This document shows, in pieces, positions 1-5,643 of a stretch of DNA of 9,242 nucleotides. The first letter of the stretch is position 1; every line of letters begins with the position of its first letter. The translations under genes were made by a program, and so were the position numbers. Under the pieces are notes generated by a model. That model made no database searches. It worked only from the letters and a program-made list of their open reading frames with translations, and was not told the DNA's origin. Origin of the DNA: Sporomusaceae bacterium (GTDB taxonomy: Bacteria > Bacillota > Negativicutes > DSM-13327); the NCBI GenBank assembly GCA_027492445.1, contig JAPUES010000185.1, positions 1 through 9,242 on the forward strand. The letters are read 5' to 3'.

Positions 1-210
1 GAAGAACTTATCTGGATTAAACAGCGGTTAGCAGTATTAGAAAAAGTGGATGAAAAGCTAAAAGAAATGAAAGAAATAGCAGAGTATGCCCGGGATAATA
101 AGCTAAGTGAAGGCGAAAAAATAGATAGCAATATAAAACTTAGTAAATTAGAATGTGAAGTGAAGATTCTATATCATAAAGATAAGAATTTCTGGATGGA
201 TTGGCAATAA
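1..210 (+). CDS. 3' end of an unknown charged, helical protein (partial)
   Basis: Frame 1 is open from the first base to a TAA at 208-210, giving the last 69 residues of a protein whose start lies outside the window. The tail is rich in Lys, Glu and Leu with heptad-like spacing (for example the stretch around EKVDEKLKEMKEIAEYA), so it is probably a long helix or coiled coil. It ends in an aromatic cluster, NFWMDWQ. A terminator follows 15 bases after the stop, which supports a real gene end. I do not recognise the family. The FliD-like gene next door makes a flagellar-cluster protein possible, but nothing in the visible residues proves that. Confidence 0.7.
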   Translation, partial: EELIWIKQRLAVLEKVDEKLKEMKEIAEYARDNKLSEGEKIDSNIKLSKLECEVKILYHKDKNFWMDWQ

Positions 211-224
211 TATAGTAAGCAAAG

Positions 225-260
225 TCTACCATGACTAAGAACCATGGTAGATTTTTTCTT
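225..260 (+). terminator. Intrinsic terminator after the partial gene
   Basis: TCTACCATG (225-233) pairs perfectly with CATGGTAGA (243-251) around a 9-base loop and is followed at once by TTTTTTCTT. This is a textbook rho-independent terminator for the gene ending at 210. It separates that gene from the FliD-like gene. Confidence 0.9.
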
Positions 261-362
261 TAAAATCTTTTACATACATATATTATTTTAAATGTCAATA
301 TGATATAATAAATTAATTAAAGGTATTATTTTCAAGAGCGTAATAGAAAGGACGTGAGTAAG

Positions 363-1652
363 GTGTTAAGGATTCCGGAACTTAATACCAATTCTTTTTG
401 GAATGCCAGATATACTCCTTCTCTCCTAGATAGTGTAAAAGCAGGAAATTCTAAGCCCAAGCAAATTGATTACAACTATCAAGCGTTAAAACTCTTTTCT
501 AATTCCACGGTGCAAGATTACCAAGATCAGCAAAATCAATATCGCAGCAACATTTCTAATTTTTCTAGTAATGTACAAAGTCTCAGTAAGAGTGCTGCGG
601 CTTTGACAGGGGAAAATTCTTTTAGTCAAAAGTATGTTTCAGCAAGCACAGGATCGGCTGTGAGTGGTGTGGCTAAGAAGAATGCCAAAACAGCTCAGTA
701 CAATGTTGGGGTAAGTCAGGTGGCAACGAAACAACGTAATGAAAGTAAGAGTCTAGCTGCTAGTTCCTATGGGGCAATAGCAAAAGGAATTTCTACGGTG
801 GGGATAAAGGTGGGCAATGGTGCAGAACGCCAGGTGTCGGTGAATGTACTTGCCACTGATAATAATGGACAGGCTTTGAAAAAATTTGCTACTGCGATTA
901 ATAATAGTGGAGCGGGCGTAGTAGCAGAAGTGAAAACAAAAGATAATTTTCAATATTTGAGCGTTACTTCTAAGGAAACAGGAGGGGAGAATTCTTTTGC
1001 CCTTCGGGATATTCAAGGCACGAGTGCAGCATCTATAGGCCTTACGAATAAAGTAAAGAGTGCTGTAGATGCTCAGTATACGGTAAATGGAGCTAGCTAT
1101 CAGTCGGCTACGAATAATGTAACGATTGATAATGGTAATGTAACATTACAATTAAATGGGACGACTACTGGGACCATAAAAGTAAACGTAGGCACGGACG
1201 ATAGCAAAATAGTAGATGCTACCAAGGAACTTGTTAACAATTATAATACCTTGCAAAATACTCTTAGTGATAGTGATACTATCACTAAACGAGGACAAAA
1301 AGCTTTACATAGTATCGAGGCTCTTGTCGGTAAGAATCGGGCAAGTGAATTTGGGAATATTGGAATATCCTTAGATAAAAGCACTGGCGAGCTAATACTA
1401 GACGAAGAAAAATTAGCCAAATCCTTAGTTGGGAGCCCAGATAAGGTTAAAAATTTATTAGGTGGAGCTGCCAGTCTTGGAAAAACAGTAGAGCGCGCCG
1501 CCAAAGAAATGTCGAATACTCCTGCCAGTGCCTATATAAAACCGCCCAATGTATTTAATACTTTCAATTATAGCTCTTCTTATGGCATGAATAGTTGGGC
1601 CATGCAGCAAAGTAATTTTTCTCAAGGTTTATTTTTAAATATGATGGTTTAG
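363..1652 (+). CDS. FliD-like flagellar hook-associated protein 2, shortened
   Basis: About 429 residues. FliD caps the growing flagellar filament outside the cell and helps flagellin subunits fold. FliD-family features seen are a mid-protein segment with the pattern YNVGVSQVATKQRNES (about residues 113-128), a Gly/Asn/Thr-rich beta region, NVTLQLNGTTTGTIKVNV (about 259-276), a following helix ending VNNYNTL, and a C-terminal GISLDKSTGELILDEEKL segment (about 334-351). It lacks the usual N-terminal D0 start (the SGLDT-type motif) and ends without an obvious C-terminal coiled coil, so true cap function is uncertain. Start choice: GAAAGGA at 346-352 sits only one base before the GTG at 354 but well placed for the in-frame GTG at 363. 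The 354 start would add three residues. It stands alone between a terminator and an RNA gene. It could be a secondary FliD paralogue or another filament-associated protein. Confidence 0.75.
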   Translation: MLRIPELNTNSFWNARYTPSLLDSVKAGNSKPKQIDYNYQALKLFSNSTVQDYQDQQNQYRSNISNFSSNVQSLSKSAAALTGENSFSQKYVSASTGSAVSGVAKKNAKTAQYNVGVSQVATKQRNESKSLAASSYGAIAKGISTVGIKVGNGAERQVSVNVLATDNNGQALKKFATAINNSGAGVVAEVKTKDNFQYLSVTSKETGGENSFALRDIQGTSAASIGLTNKVKSAVDAQYTVNGASYQSATNNVTIDNGNVTLQLNGTTTGTIKVNVGTDDSKIVDATKELVNNYNTLQNTLSDSDTITKRGQKALHSIEALVGKNRASEFGNIGISLDKSTGELILDEEKLAKSLVGSPDKVKNLLGGAASLGKTVERAAKEMSNTPASAYIKPPNVFNTFNYSSSYGMNSWAMQQSNFSQGLFLNMMV

Positions 1653-1674
1653 GATATAGAATGTTAACTTTTAC

Positions 1675-1703
1675 TTGTGTTTTACGGATGAAAGACTTAT
1701 AAT
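1675..1703 (+). promoter_or_regulatory. Promoter of the structured RNA
   Basis: A perfect -10, TATAAT (1698-1703), lies 17 bases after TTGTGT (1675-1680), a weak match to the -35. Transcription would start near 1709-1711, just before the first base of the closing helix of the RNA. No terminator is visible between the FliD-like stop codon (1652) and this promoter, so read-through from upstream is also possible. Confidence 0.65.
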
Positions 1704-1709
1704 ATATTC

Positions 1710-2000
1710 TGCGAACATACTGCTTAGGTCTGTGGTTGAAAGTCGAGGCCAGTCGCAGGCGAAACGATCCACTTAAGGAGTCCAAAGCGGCTCTGAGCAT
1801 GGTGCGGTTTAGGGGTAAGTCCTGCCGAGTTATTAGCTTAATTAGCTAGATTCGAGAGGGGTAGTAGTGAGGAGATTGAATTCTTATTAGCGAACCTTCC
1901 AGCAGGCGGGTGTGGGGGCAAAGACCAGGTCAGCTAAGCAGTATGGTCCATTTCAATATAATATGTATGATGCCCAGATGATCACTCATCTGGGCATTTT
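1710..2000 (+). ncRNA. Structured non-coding RNA, candidate raiA-motif RNA
   Basis: No plausible gene occupies 1653-2106. Inside it is a complete RNA gene: a promoter ending at 1703, a folded body and a strong terminator ending near 2000. CATACTGCTTAG (1716-1727) is exactly complementary to CTAAGCAGTATG (1934-1945), closing a body of about 230 nt. Other helices seen by eye are GTCT/AGAC (1728-1731 with 1922-1925 or close by), a branched hairpin 1732-1772 closed by GTGG/CCAC, a hairpin within 1805-1827, a TAGCT/AGCTA hairpin (1834-1848), GATTC/GAATT (1849-1853 with 1878-1882) and a possible long-range CCTGC/GCAGG (1821-1825 with 1902-1906). The sequence is purine- and G-rich against an AT-rich background. 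The raiA motif is a roughly 200-nt RNA usually encoded close to raiA/hpf in Firmicutes, and hpf is at 4947 here. That identity is inference, made without a covariance search. tmRNA, SRP RNA and RNase P hallmarks are absent. Confidence 0.7.
1971..2000 (+). terminator. Terminator of the structured RNA
   Basis: TGCCCAGATGA (1971-1981) and TCATCTGGGCA (1986-1996) form an 11-bp perfect stem with a TCAC tetraloop, followed by TTTT. It lies 25 bases after the closing helix of the RNA and upstream of the transporter promoter. The RNA is therefore a stand-alone transcript rather than a 5' leader of the downstream gene. Confidence 0.88.
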
Positions 2001-2038
2001 ATAATATAAAGAAATTCAGTATACTTTAAGGAAATCAA

Positions 2039-2068
2039 TTGACTAATTATGCAATAAATATGTATAAT
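2039..2068 (+). promoter_or_regulatory. Sigma-A promoter of the binding-protein gene
   Basis: TTGACT (2039-2044) and TATAAT (2063-2068) are separated by 18 bases. Transcription would start near 2075, leaving a short leader of about 30 bases. That is too short for a riboswitch. GGGAGG at 2091-2096 is the ribosome binding site for the GTG at 2107. Confidence 0.8.
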
Positions 2069-2106
2069 TACAAATAGAGAAATAGTATGTGGGAGGTATA
2101 TAAAAA

Positions 2107-2874
2107 GTGTCTAAAAAAATTATTTCATTAATGATTGTAGCGGTACTTGTTTTATCTTTTGGTTTGGTTGGTTGCGGCAAGCAAGATGCTGCTGGTGCTA
2201 AGGTTCTCAAGGTTGGTTCGGAAGCTTCTTTTGCTCCGTTTGAATTTCAAGAAGAAGGCACAAAAGAATATACAGGCTTTGATATGGATTTAGTGAGAGC
2301 TCTTGGTAAACAAATGGGTTATGAAGTGCAAATTCAAAATGTAGGTTTTGATGGTCTGATTCCTGCTCTTGAAGCTGGAAATATTGATGTAGCTATTTCA
2401 GCTATGACAATTACAGAAGAAAGAAGCAAGAAAATTAATTTTTCTAAACCTTATTATAAATCTGGTTTGACTGTTGTCGTTAAAAATGACAATAATACGA
2501 TTAAGAGTTTTGCTGATTTAGAAGGCAAAAAAATTGCTGTCCAAATCGGAACGACTGGTGCTGATGAAGCTAAAAAAGTTAAAAATGCTCAAATTCGTGA
2601 GTTTAACAGTGCTCCAGAAGCTTTCTTAGAGCTTAAAGCAGGCGGCGTTGATGCTGTCGTAAATGACAAACCAGTAAACGATTATTATATTGCTAAAGCA
2701 GGCGGTAAAGATGCAAAAGAAGTAGGTACACCCCTTACTGCTGAAGAATATGGAATTGCTACTGCTAAGAAAAATACAGAAATGACAGCTAAGCTTGATA
2801 AAGCTTTGGAAGAAATTAAGAAAAATGGCGAGTACGAAAAAATCTACGTAAAATGGTTTGGTAAAAAGCCGTAA
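2107..2874 (+). CDS. glnH: Polar amino-acid ABC transporter, substrate-binding lipoprotein
   Basis: A 255-residue solute-binding protein of family 3 (the GlnH/HisJ/ArtJ type) that captures an amino acid outside the membrane for the importer encoded downstream. Residues 1-22 form a lipoprotein signal with a hydrophobic core and the lipobox LVGC, with Cys23 as the lipidated residue. The mature part has the family signatures ASFAPFEF (40-47), YTGFDMDLV (55-63), SAMTITEER (98-106) and an ending, NGEYEKIYVKWFG, very like E. coli GlnH. By my own eye alignment the ligand residues Thr70, Arg75 and Asp157 of GlnH are kept (Thr101, Arg106, Asp187). Asp10, Lys115 and His156 appear as Glu39, Gln146 and Asn186. 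Glutamine is therefore only one candidate substrate, and arginine or another polar amino acid is possible. GTG start with GGGAGG 10 bases upstream. It has its own promoter and a hairpin after the stop. Confidence 0.93.
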   Translation: MSKKIISLMIVAVLVLSFGLVGCGKQDAAGAKVLKVGSEASFAPFEFQEEGTKEYTGFDMDLVRALGKQMGYEVQIQNVGFDGLIPALEAGNIDVAISAMTITEERSKKINFSKPYYKSGLTVVVKNDNNTIKSFADLEGKKIAVQIGTTGADEAKKVKNAQIREFNSAPEAFLELKAGGVDAVVNDKPVNDYYIAKAGGKDAKEVGTPLTAEEYGIATAKKNTEMTAKLDKALEEIKKNGEYEKIYVKWFGKKP

Positions 2875-2944
2875 GTATAGTAAGAAAATAAGAACCGTTG
2901 TTTCTTTCCGAGGACTGTGAACAATGGGGAGTAGGGTAATCTAG

Positions 2945-2978
2945 TTTAAACAGGCGCGATATACCGCGCCTGTTTAAA
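2945..2978 (+). terminator. 14-bp hairpin between binding-protein and permease genes
   Basis: TTTAAACAGGCGCG (2945-2958) pairs perfectly with CGCGCCTGTTTAAA (2965-2978) around an ATATAC loop. The downstream arm ends in TTTAAA and is followed by TATTATT, not a clean T tract. It is likely a partial terminator or an mRNA 3'-end stabiliser that keeps binding-protein message more abundant than permease message. It works in combination with the new promoter that begins six bases later. Confidence 0.7.
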
Positions 2979-2983
2979 TATTA

Positions 2984-3012
2984 TTGACAGCAGTTTGCTG
3001 TATGTTTATAAT
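2984..3012 (+). promoter_or_regulatory. Perfect-consensus promoter for permease and ATPase, with inverted repeat
   Basis: TTGACA (2984-2989), a 17-base spacer and TATAAT (3007-3012) match the sigma-A consensus at all twelve positions. Transcription would begin near 3019. An inverted repeat, ACAGCA-GTT-TGCTGT (2987-3001), overlaps the -35 and the spacer and is placed where a repressor could block polymerase. The operator role is inference. The promoter strength is seen directly. Confidence 0.8.
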
Positions 3013-3053
3013 CAGATTGCATATTTATATTATTTGAATTAAGGGTGAAATTT

Positions 3054-3719
3054 ATGAATTTTGATTTTGACTTGGTGGTACGTTCTTTTCCGTTGCTATT
3101 AGTTGGAGCAGGTGTTACGGTAAAAATTACCGCCGTTAGTGTGAGTGTTGGTTTATTAATTGGCATGTTTGTTGGTATTGCCCGATTATCTAAGACTTGG
3201 ATTATTAAGGCCTTGGCTGCTGTTTATGTAGATTTTATTCGCGGTACACCCCTCCTAGTGCAAATATTTTTGATTTATTTTGCTTTGCCCATTGTCCTAG
3301 GAACACGCATTGATCCTTTTATAGCTGCTATTACGGCCTGTAGTATTAATAGTGGGGCTTATGTAGCGGAAATATTTCGTGGCGGTATCCAGTCTATTGA
3401 TAAAGGTCAAATGGAAGCTGGTCGTTCACTCGGTATGACTTGGGGACAAACCATGCGACATATTATTTTGCCCCAAGCTTTTAAACGAATTATTCCGCCC
3501 CTTGGAAATGAGTTCATTGCCATGATGAAAGATTCCTCTTTGGTGTCGGTTATTGGTTTTGAGGAATTGACGCGCAGTGGACAGCTTATTATTGCTCGTA
3601 CCTATGGGTCGTTTGAAATATGGATGTCCGTTGCCATTATTTATCTCGCAATGACCTTTACTATTTCCCGCTTAGTAGATTATTTGGAGCGGAGGTATAA
3701 AATTGATGATAAACATTAA
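3054..3719 (+). CDS. glnP: Polar amino-acid ABC transporter, permease
   Basis: A 221-residue inner-membrane permease of the His/Glu/Gln/Arg importer family, expected to work as a homodimer. About five hydrophobic helices are visible: residues roughly 12-37, 52-77, 87-109, 148-168 and 187-207. The family motif FIRGTPLLVQ is at about 61-70. The cytoplasmic EAA loop that docks on the ATPase, EAGRSLGMTWGQTMRHIILPQA, is at about 121-142. Start choice: AAGGGTG at 3041-3047 is spaced correctly for the ATG at 3054 and overlaps the alternative in-frame GTG at 3045, so the ATG is preferred. The gene overlaps the ATPase gene by 14 bases, which implies coupled translation. It is transcribed from the promoter at 2984. 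Confidence 0.93.
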   Translation: MNFDFDLVVRSFPLLLVGAGVTVKITAVSVSVGLLIGMFVGIARLSKTWIIKALAAVYVDFIRGTPLLVQIFLIYFALPIVLGTRIDPFIAAITACSINSGAYVAEIFRGGIQSIDKGQMEAGRSLGMTWGQTMRHIILPQAFKRIIPPLGNEFIAMMKDSSLVSVIGFEELTRSGQLIIARTYGSFEIWMSVAIIYLAMTFTISRLVDYLERRYKIDDKH

Positions 3720-4425
3720 AAATATCCATAAGAAGTTTGGTAAACTCCACGTACTCAAAGGCATTAATCTTCATATTGCTGAGAAAGAGGTAGTGGTAAT
3801 TATTGGACCTAGCGGCTCTGGGAAAAGTACACTGCTACGGTGTATTAATTTCTTGGAAGAACCTACGGAAGGGCAAGTCGTTGTTGATGGGATTCCTCTG
3901 GACTCAGAAGCTAACGTTAACAAGGTTCGCATTGAAGTCGGTATGGTGTTCCAACGGTTCAATTTATTTCCTCATAAAACTGTGCTGGAGAATATCATTT
4001 TAGCACCTATGCAAGTGCGTAAATTAAGTAAAGCTGAGGCGGAAAAAGTGGCCTTAGATTTATTAGACAAAGTTGGTCTAGGCGATAAACCTCATGCTTA
4101 TCCAGAACAACTTTCTGGCGGACAGCAACAACGGGTGGCCATTGCTAGAGCCTTGGCTATGCGTCCTAAGATAATGCTCTTTGATGAGCCTACTTCCGCT
4201 CTCGATCCTGAGATGGTCAAGGAAGTATTAGATGTTATGAAGGGGCTTGCTATGGAGGGTATGACCATGGCAATTGTTACTCATGAGATGGGTTTTGCCC
4301 GTGAAGTTGGTGATCGAGTTATTTTCATGGATGAAGGACGTATTGTGGAAGAAGGTACTCCAGAGCAGATCTTTACGGCGGCTCAAGAGGGGCGTACCAA
4401 AGCTTTTTTATCCAAGATTTTGTAG
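3706..4425 (+). CDS. glnQ: Polar amino-acid ABC transporter, ATP-binding protein
   Basis: A 239-residue ATPase that powers amino-acid import from the cytoplasmic face. All nucleotide-binding elements are intact: Walker A GPSGSGKST (34-42, Lys40), Q-loop FQRFNLFPH (Gln83), signature LSGGQQQR (136-143), Walker B IMLFDEPTSALD (Asp160, Glu161) and the H-switch VTHEM (His193). The length is normal for the GlnQ group, with no extra C-terminal regulatory domain. The ATG at 3706 gives the typical MINIKNIHKKFG start. GGAGG at 3691-3695 serves it, and an in-frame TTG at 3703 is a less likely alternative. It overlaps the permease gene. No clear terminator follows, and the next promoter begins 14 bases after the stop, so some read-through into the cold-shock gene is possible. 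Confidence 0.96.
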   Translation: MINIKNIHKKFGKLHVLKGINLHIAEKEVVVIIGPSGSGKSTLLRCINFLEEPTEGQVVVDGIPLDSEANVNKVRIEVGMVFQRFNLFPHKTVLENIILAPMQVRKLSKAEAEKVALDLLDKVGLGDKPHAYPEQLSGGQQQRVAIARALAMRPKIMLFDEPTSALDPEMVKEVLDVMKGLAMEGMTMAIVTHEMGFAREVGDRVIFMDEGRIVEEGTPEQIFTAAQEGRTKAFLSKIL

Positions 4426-4438
4426 TGCTAGCGCGACA

Positions 4439-4467
4439 TTGACAGCAATAACCAGTGGTGGTATACT
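4439..4467 (+). promoter_or_regulatory. Extended -10 promoter of the cold-shock gene
   Basis: TTGACA (4439-4444), 17 bases and TATACT (4462-4467) with a TGG extension directly upstream (4459-4461) make a very strong promoter. The start would be near 4473, giving a leader of about 53 bases. The leader holds a 6-bp hairpin, ACTGGA/TCCAGT (4481-4496, CTGT loop), and AGGAGG at 4511-4516. Leaders of cold-shock genes often regulate translation by temperature, but this one is short and I cannot show a switch. Confidence 0.82.
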
Positions 4468-4525
4468 TTGTGATGTAGCTACTGGACTGTTCCAGTTGAT
4501 TGTTTATTTTAGGAGGAGTTTCATA

Positions 4526-4723
4526 ATGATTGGTAAAGTTAAATGGTTTAGTTCTGAAAAAGGTTATGGTTTTCTTGAAAGAGAAGATGGCGGAGATGTT
4601 TTTGTACATTTTTCTGCAATTCAGGATCAAGGTTTCAAAACCTTAACGGAAGGTCAACAAGTAGAGTTTGAAATTGTTGATGGTGCACGTGGTCCTCAAG
4701 CAGCAAACGTTGCAAAAGCTTAA
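4526..4723 (+). CDS. Cold-shock protein (CspA/CspB family)
   Basis: A 65-residue single cold-shock domain, the normal length for the family. It binds single-stranded RNA and DNA and melts RNA secondary structure in the cytoplasm, helping translation and growth transitions. The opening MIGKVKWFSSEKGYGFLE carries RNP-1 (KGYGFLE, 12-18), and VFVHF (25-29) is RNP-2. The ending, GPQAANVAKA, is typical. AGGAGG nine bases before the ATG fixes the start, and a longer upstream open frame that runs back into glnQ is only a reading-frame shadow. It has its own strong promoter and terminator, so it is a single-gene transcript. Which csp paralogue this is cannot be told from the window. Confidence 0.95.
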   Translation: MIGKVKWFSSEKGYGFLEREDGGDVFVHFSAIQDQGFKTLTEGQQVEFEIVDGARGPQAANVAKA

Positions 4724-4736
4724 TCAACTAACAAAT

Positions 4737-4763
4737 ACCCGGCTATTGTAGCCGGGTTTTTTT
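4737..4763 (+). terminator. Terminator of the cold-shock gene
   Basis: ACCCGGCTA (4737-4745) pairs with TAGCCGGGT (4749-4757) around a TTG loop, and seven T residues in total run through 4763. It is a strong, compact intrinsic terminator 13 bases after the stop codon. Confidence 0.93.
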
Positions 4764-4766
4764 GAC

Positions 4767-4831
4767 GGAATCAGAAAGTATATCACTTTCTGATTCCAAG
4801 TAAGGGCAACTAAGGCTTGGCTGAGGCCAAG
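4767..4831 (+). other. Two tandem hairpins upstream of hpf
   Basis: GGAATCAGAAAGT (4767-4779) and ACTTTCTGATTCC (4785-4797) form a 13-bp perfect stem with loop ATATC. A second hairpin, CTTGGC/GCCAAG (4816-4821 and 4826-4831), has a TGAG tetraloop. CCAAG at 4796-4800, which overlaps the end of the first stem, could pair instead with CTTGG at 4816-4820, so the folds could exclude each other. Neither has a proper T tract. No upstream promoter is visible other than read-through from the cold-shock gene. Confidence 0.6.
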
Positions 4832-4892
4832 TTTCTGTGGCTTATAAAAAAAACTGTTAAATTAGGTTAATAATGAATTTTCAGACAGGAAT

Positions 4893-4920
4893 TTTAACTT
4901 TGATGGAGAATACTTATAAT
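4893..4920 (+). promoter_or_regulatory. Probable hpf promoter
   Basis: TATAAT (4915-4920) is a perfect -10, with a weak -35, TTTAAC (4893-4898), 16 bases upstream. The start would be near 4927, which leaves a leader of only about 20 bases before the hpf ATG. The poor -35 suggests activation or another sigma factor. In Bacillus subtilis the homologue is driven by sigma-B and sigma-H, but I see no clear match to those here. Confidence 0.5.
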
Positions 4921-4946
4921 TAGATACACGAGAGGAGATGGCTATT

Positions 4947-5471
4947 ATGTCAATAATCGTTCGAGGCAAAAATATCGAGATTACACCAGCATTAAAAGAA
5001 TACGTTGTAAAACGCGTGAGCAAAATTACAAAGTACTTTGATTCTCTTGGTGAAATTACAGCAATACTTACAGTGGAAAAGGGCCGCCATATTATTGAGT
5101 TGACTGTGCCAGTAAATGGTATGATGCTCAGGGGTGAAGAAGCCACTATGGACATGTACACATCCATTGATCTTGTTGTTGATAAAATTGAAAAACAAAT
5201 TGAAAAATATAAAACAAAAATTTCTCGCAGACTAAAAGGTAATAATTTTAAAGGTGAATTAGTGGCGAGCACTGTACCGGAAACGGATGAACTGAAAATT
5301 GTAAAAACCAAACGTTTTCCTGTTAAGCCTATGGATTTAGAAGAAGCTACACTACAAATGAATCTTATTAATCATGATTTCTACGTATTTACCAATGCTG
5401 AAACCGAAGAAGTAAATGTGTTATATCGCCGCAAAGATGGAAATTATGGATTGATTGAGCCTGAATTTTAA
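4947..5471 (+). CDS. hpf: Ribosome hibernation promoting factor, long form
   Basis: A 174-residue long HPF (also named RaiA, YfiA or YvyD). It binds in the decoding channel of the 30S subunit in resting cells and, through its C-terminal domain, joins two 70S ribosomes into inactive 100S dimers. The N-terminal ribosome-binding domain is about residues 1-95, starting MSIIVRGKNIEITPALKEYV with the lysine/arginine-rich helix KIEKQIEKYKTKISRR. A linker (about 96-117) leads to the C-terminal dimerisation domain, VKTKRFPVKPMDLEEATLQM through the end at YRRKDGNYGLIEPEF. AGGAG at 4933-4937 abuts an in-frame ATG at 4938, so the ATG at 4947, nine bases on, is the real start. It is a monocistronic gene with a long terminator after it. 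Confidence 0.95.
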   Translation: MSIIVRGKNIEITPALKEYVVKRVSKITKYFDSLGEITAILTVEKGRHIIELTVPVNGMMLRGEEATMDMYTSIDLVVDKIEKQIEKYKTKISRRLKGNNFKGELVASTVPETDELKIVKTKRFPVKPMDLEEATLQMNLINHDFYVFTNAETEEVNVLYRRKDGNYGLIEPEF

Positions 5472-5520
5472 GATTTATACTGAATAAAAGTTGTAAGGTG
5501 CCGCACAGAGTTTAAAGATT

Positions 5521-5594
5521 AGTGCGCAGAGTAGACTGAGAGCAGACTATACGATGAGTAATAGTTTGCTGAGTCTTCTTTGCGTACTTTTTTT
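5521..5594 (+). terminator. Very long stem terminator after hpf
   Basis: An outer stem pairs 5521-5537 with 5572-5588 (17 positions, two G-U pairs and one mismatch). An inner stem, AGCAGACTAT (5541-5550) with ATAGTTTGCT (5561-5570), adds 10 pairs with one G-U, and the loop is ACGATGAGTA. A run of seven T residues follows (5588-5594). It isolates hpf from the hydrogenase operon, whose ribosome binding site begins fewer than 40 bases later. No convincing promoter is visible in 5595-5643. Confidence 0.82.
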
Positions 5595-5643
5595 ATCGTG
5601 AATAAGTATTTGCAATAAGGAATTTTAATTAAGGAGGAATAGT

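Noticed and set aside
281..310. Promoter for the FliD-like gene, sigma-A or sigma-D type
   Set aside because: TATAAT at 304-309 is good, but no -35 lies at the proper distance and no sigma-D pattern (TAAA-N15-GCCGATAT) is visible, so it is not listed.
1564..1800. Minus-strand open frame of 78 codons across the end of the FliD-like gene and the RNA
   Set aside because: It has no ribosome binding site, overlaps the RNA promoter and helices, and has no recognisable protein features. It is a shadow frame.
1710..1970. tmRNA, SRP RNA, RNase P RNA or 6S RNA at this locus
   Set aside because: I found no tmRNA tag frame or CCA end, no SRP domain IV loop (GGAAG...), no RNase P GAGGAAAGTCC block and no clear 6S open-bubble arrangement.
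4274..4723. A longer 149-codon version of the cold-shock protein
   Set aside because: The extra N-terminus is glnQ read in another frame. AGGAGG at 4511-4516 and the family start MIGKVKWF fix the ATG at 4526.
5590..5630. CRP/FNR- or Rex-like operator before hydA
   Set aside because: TCGTGA...TTGCAA gives only a weak partial palindrome. No TTGTGA-N6-TCACAA, TTGAT-N4-ATCAA or Rex-type palindrome is present.
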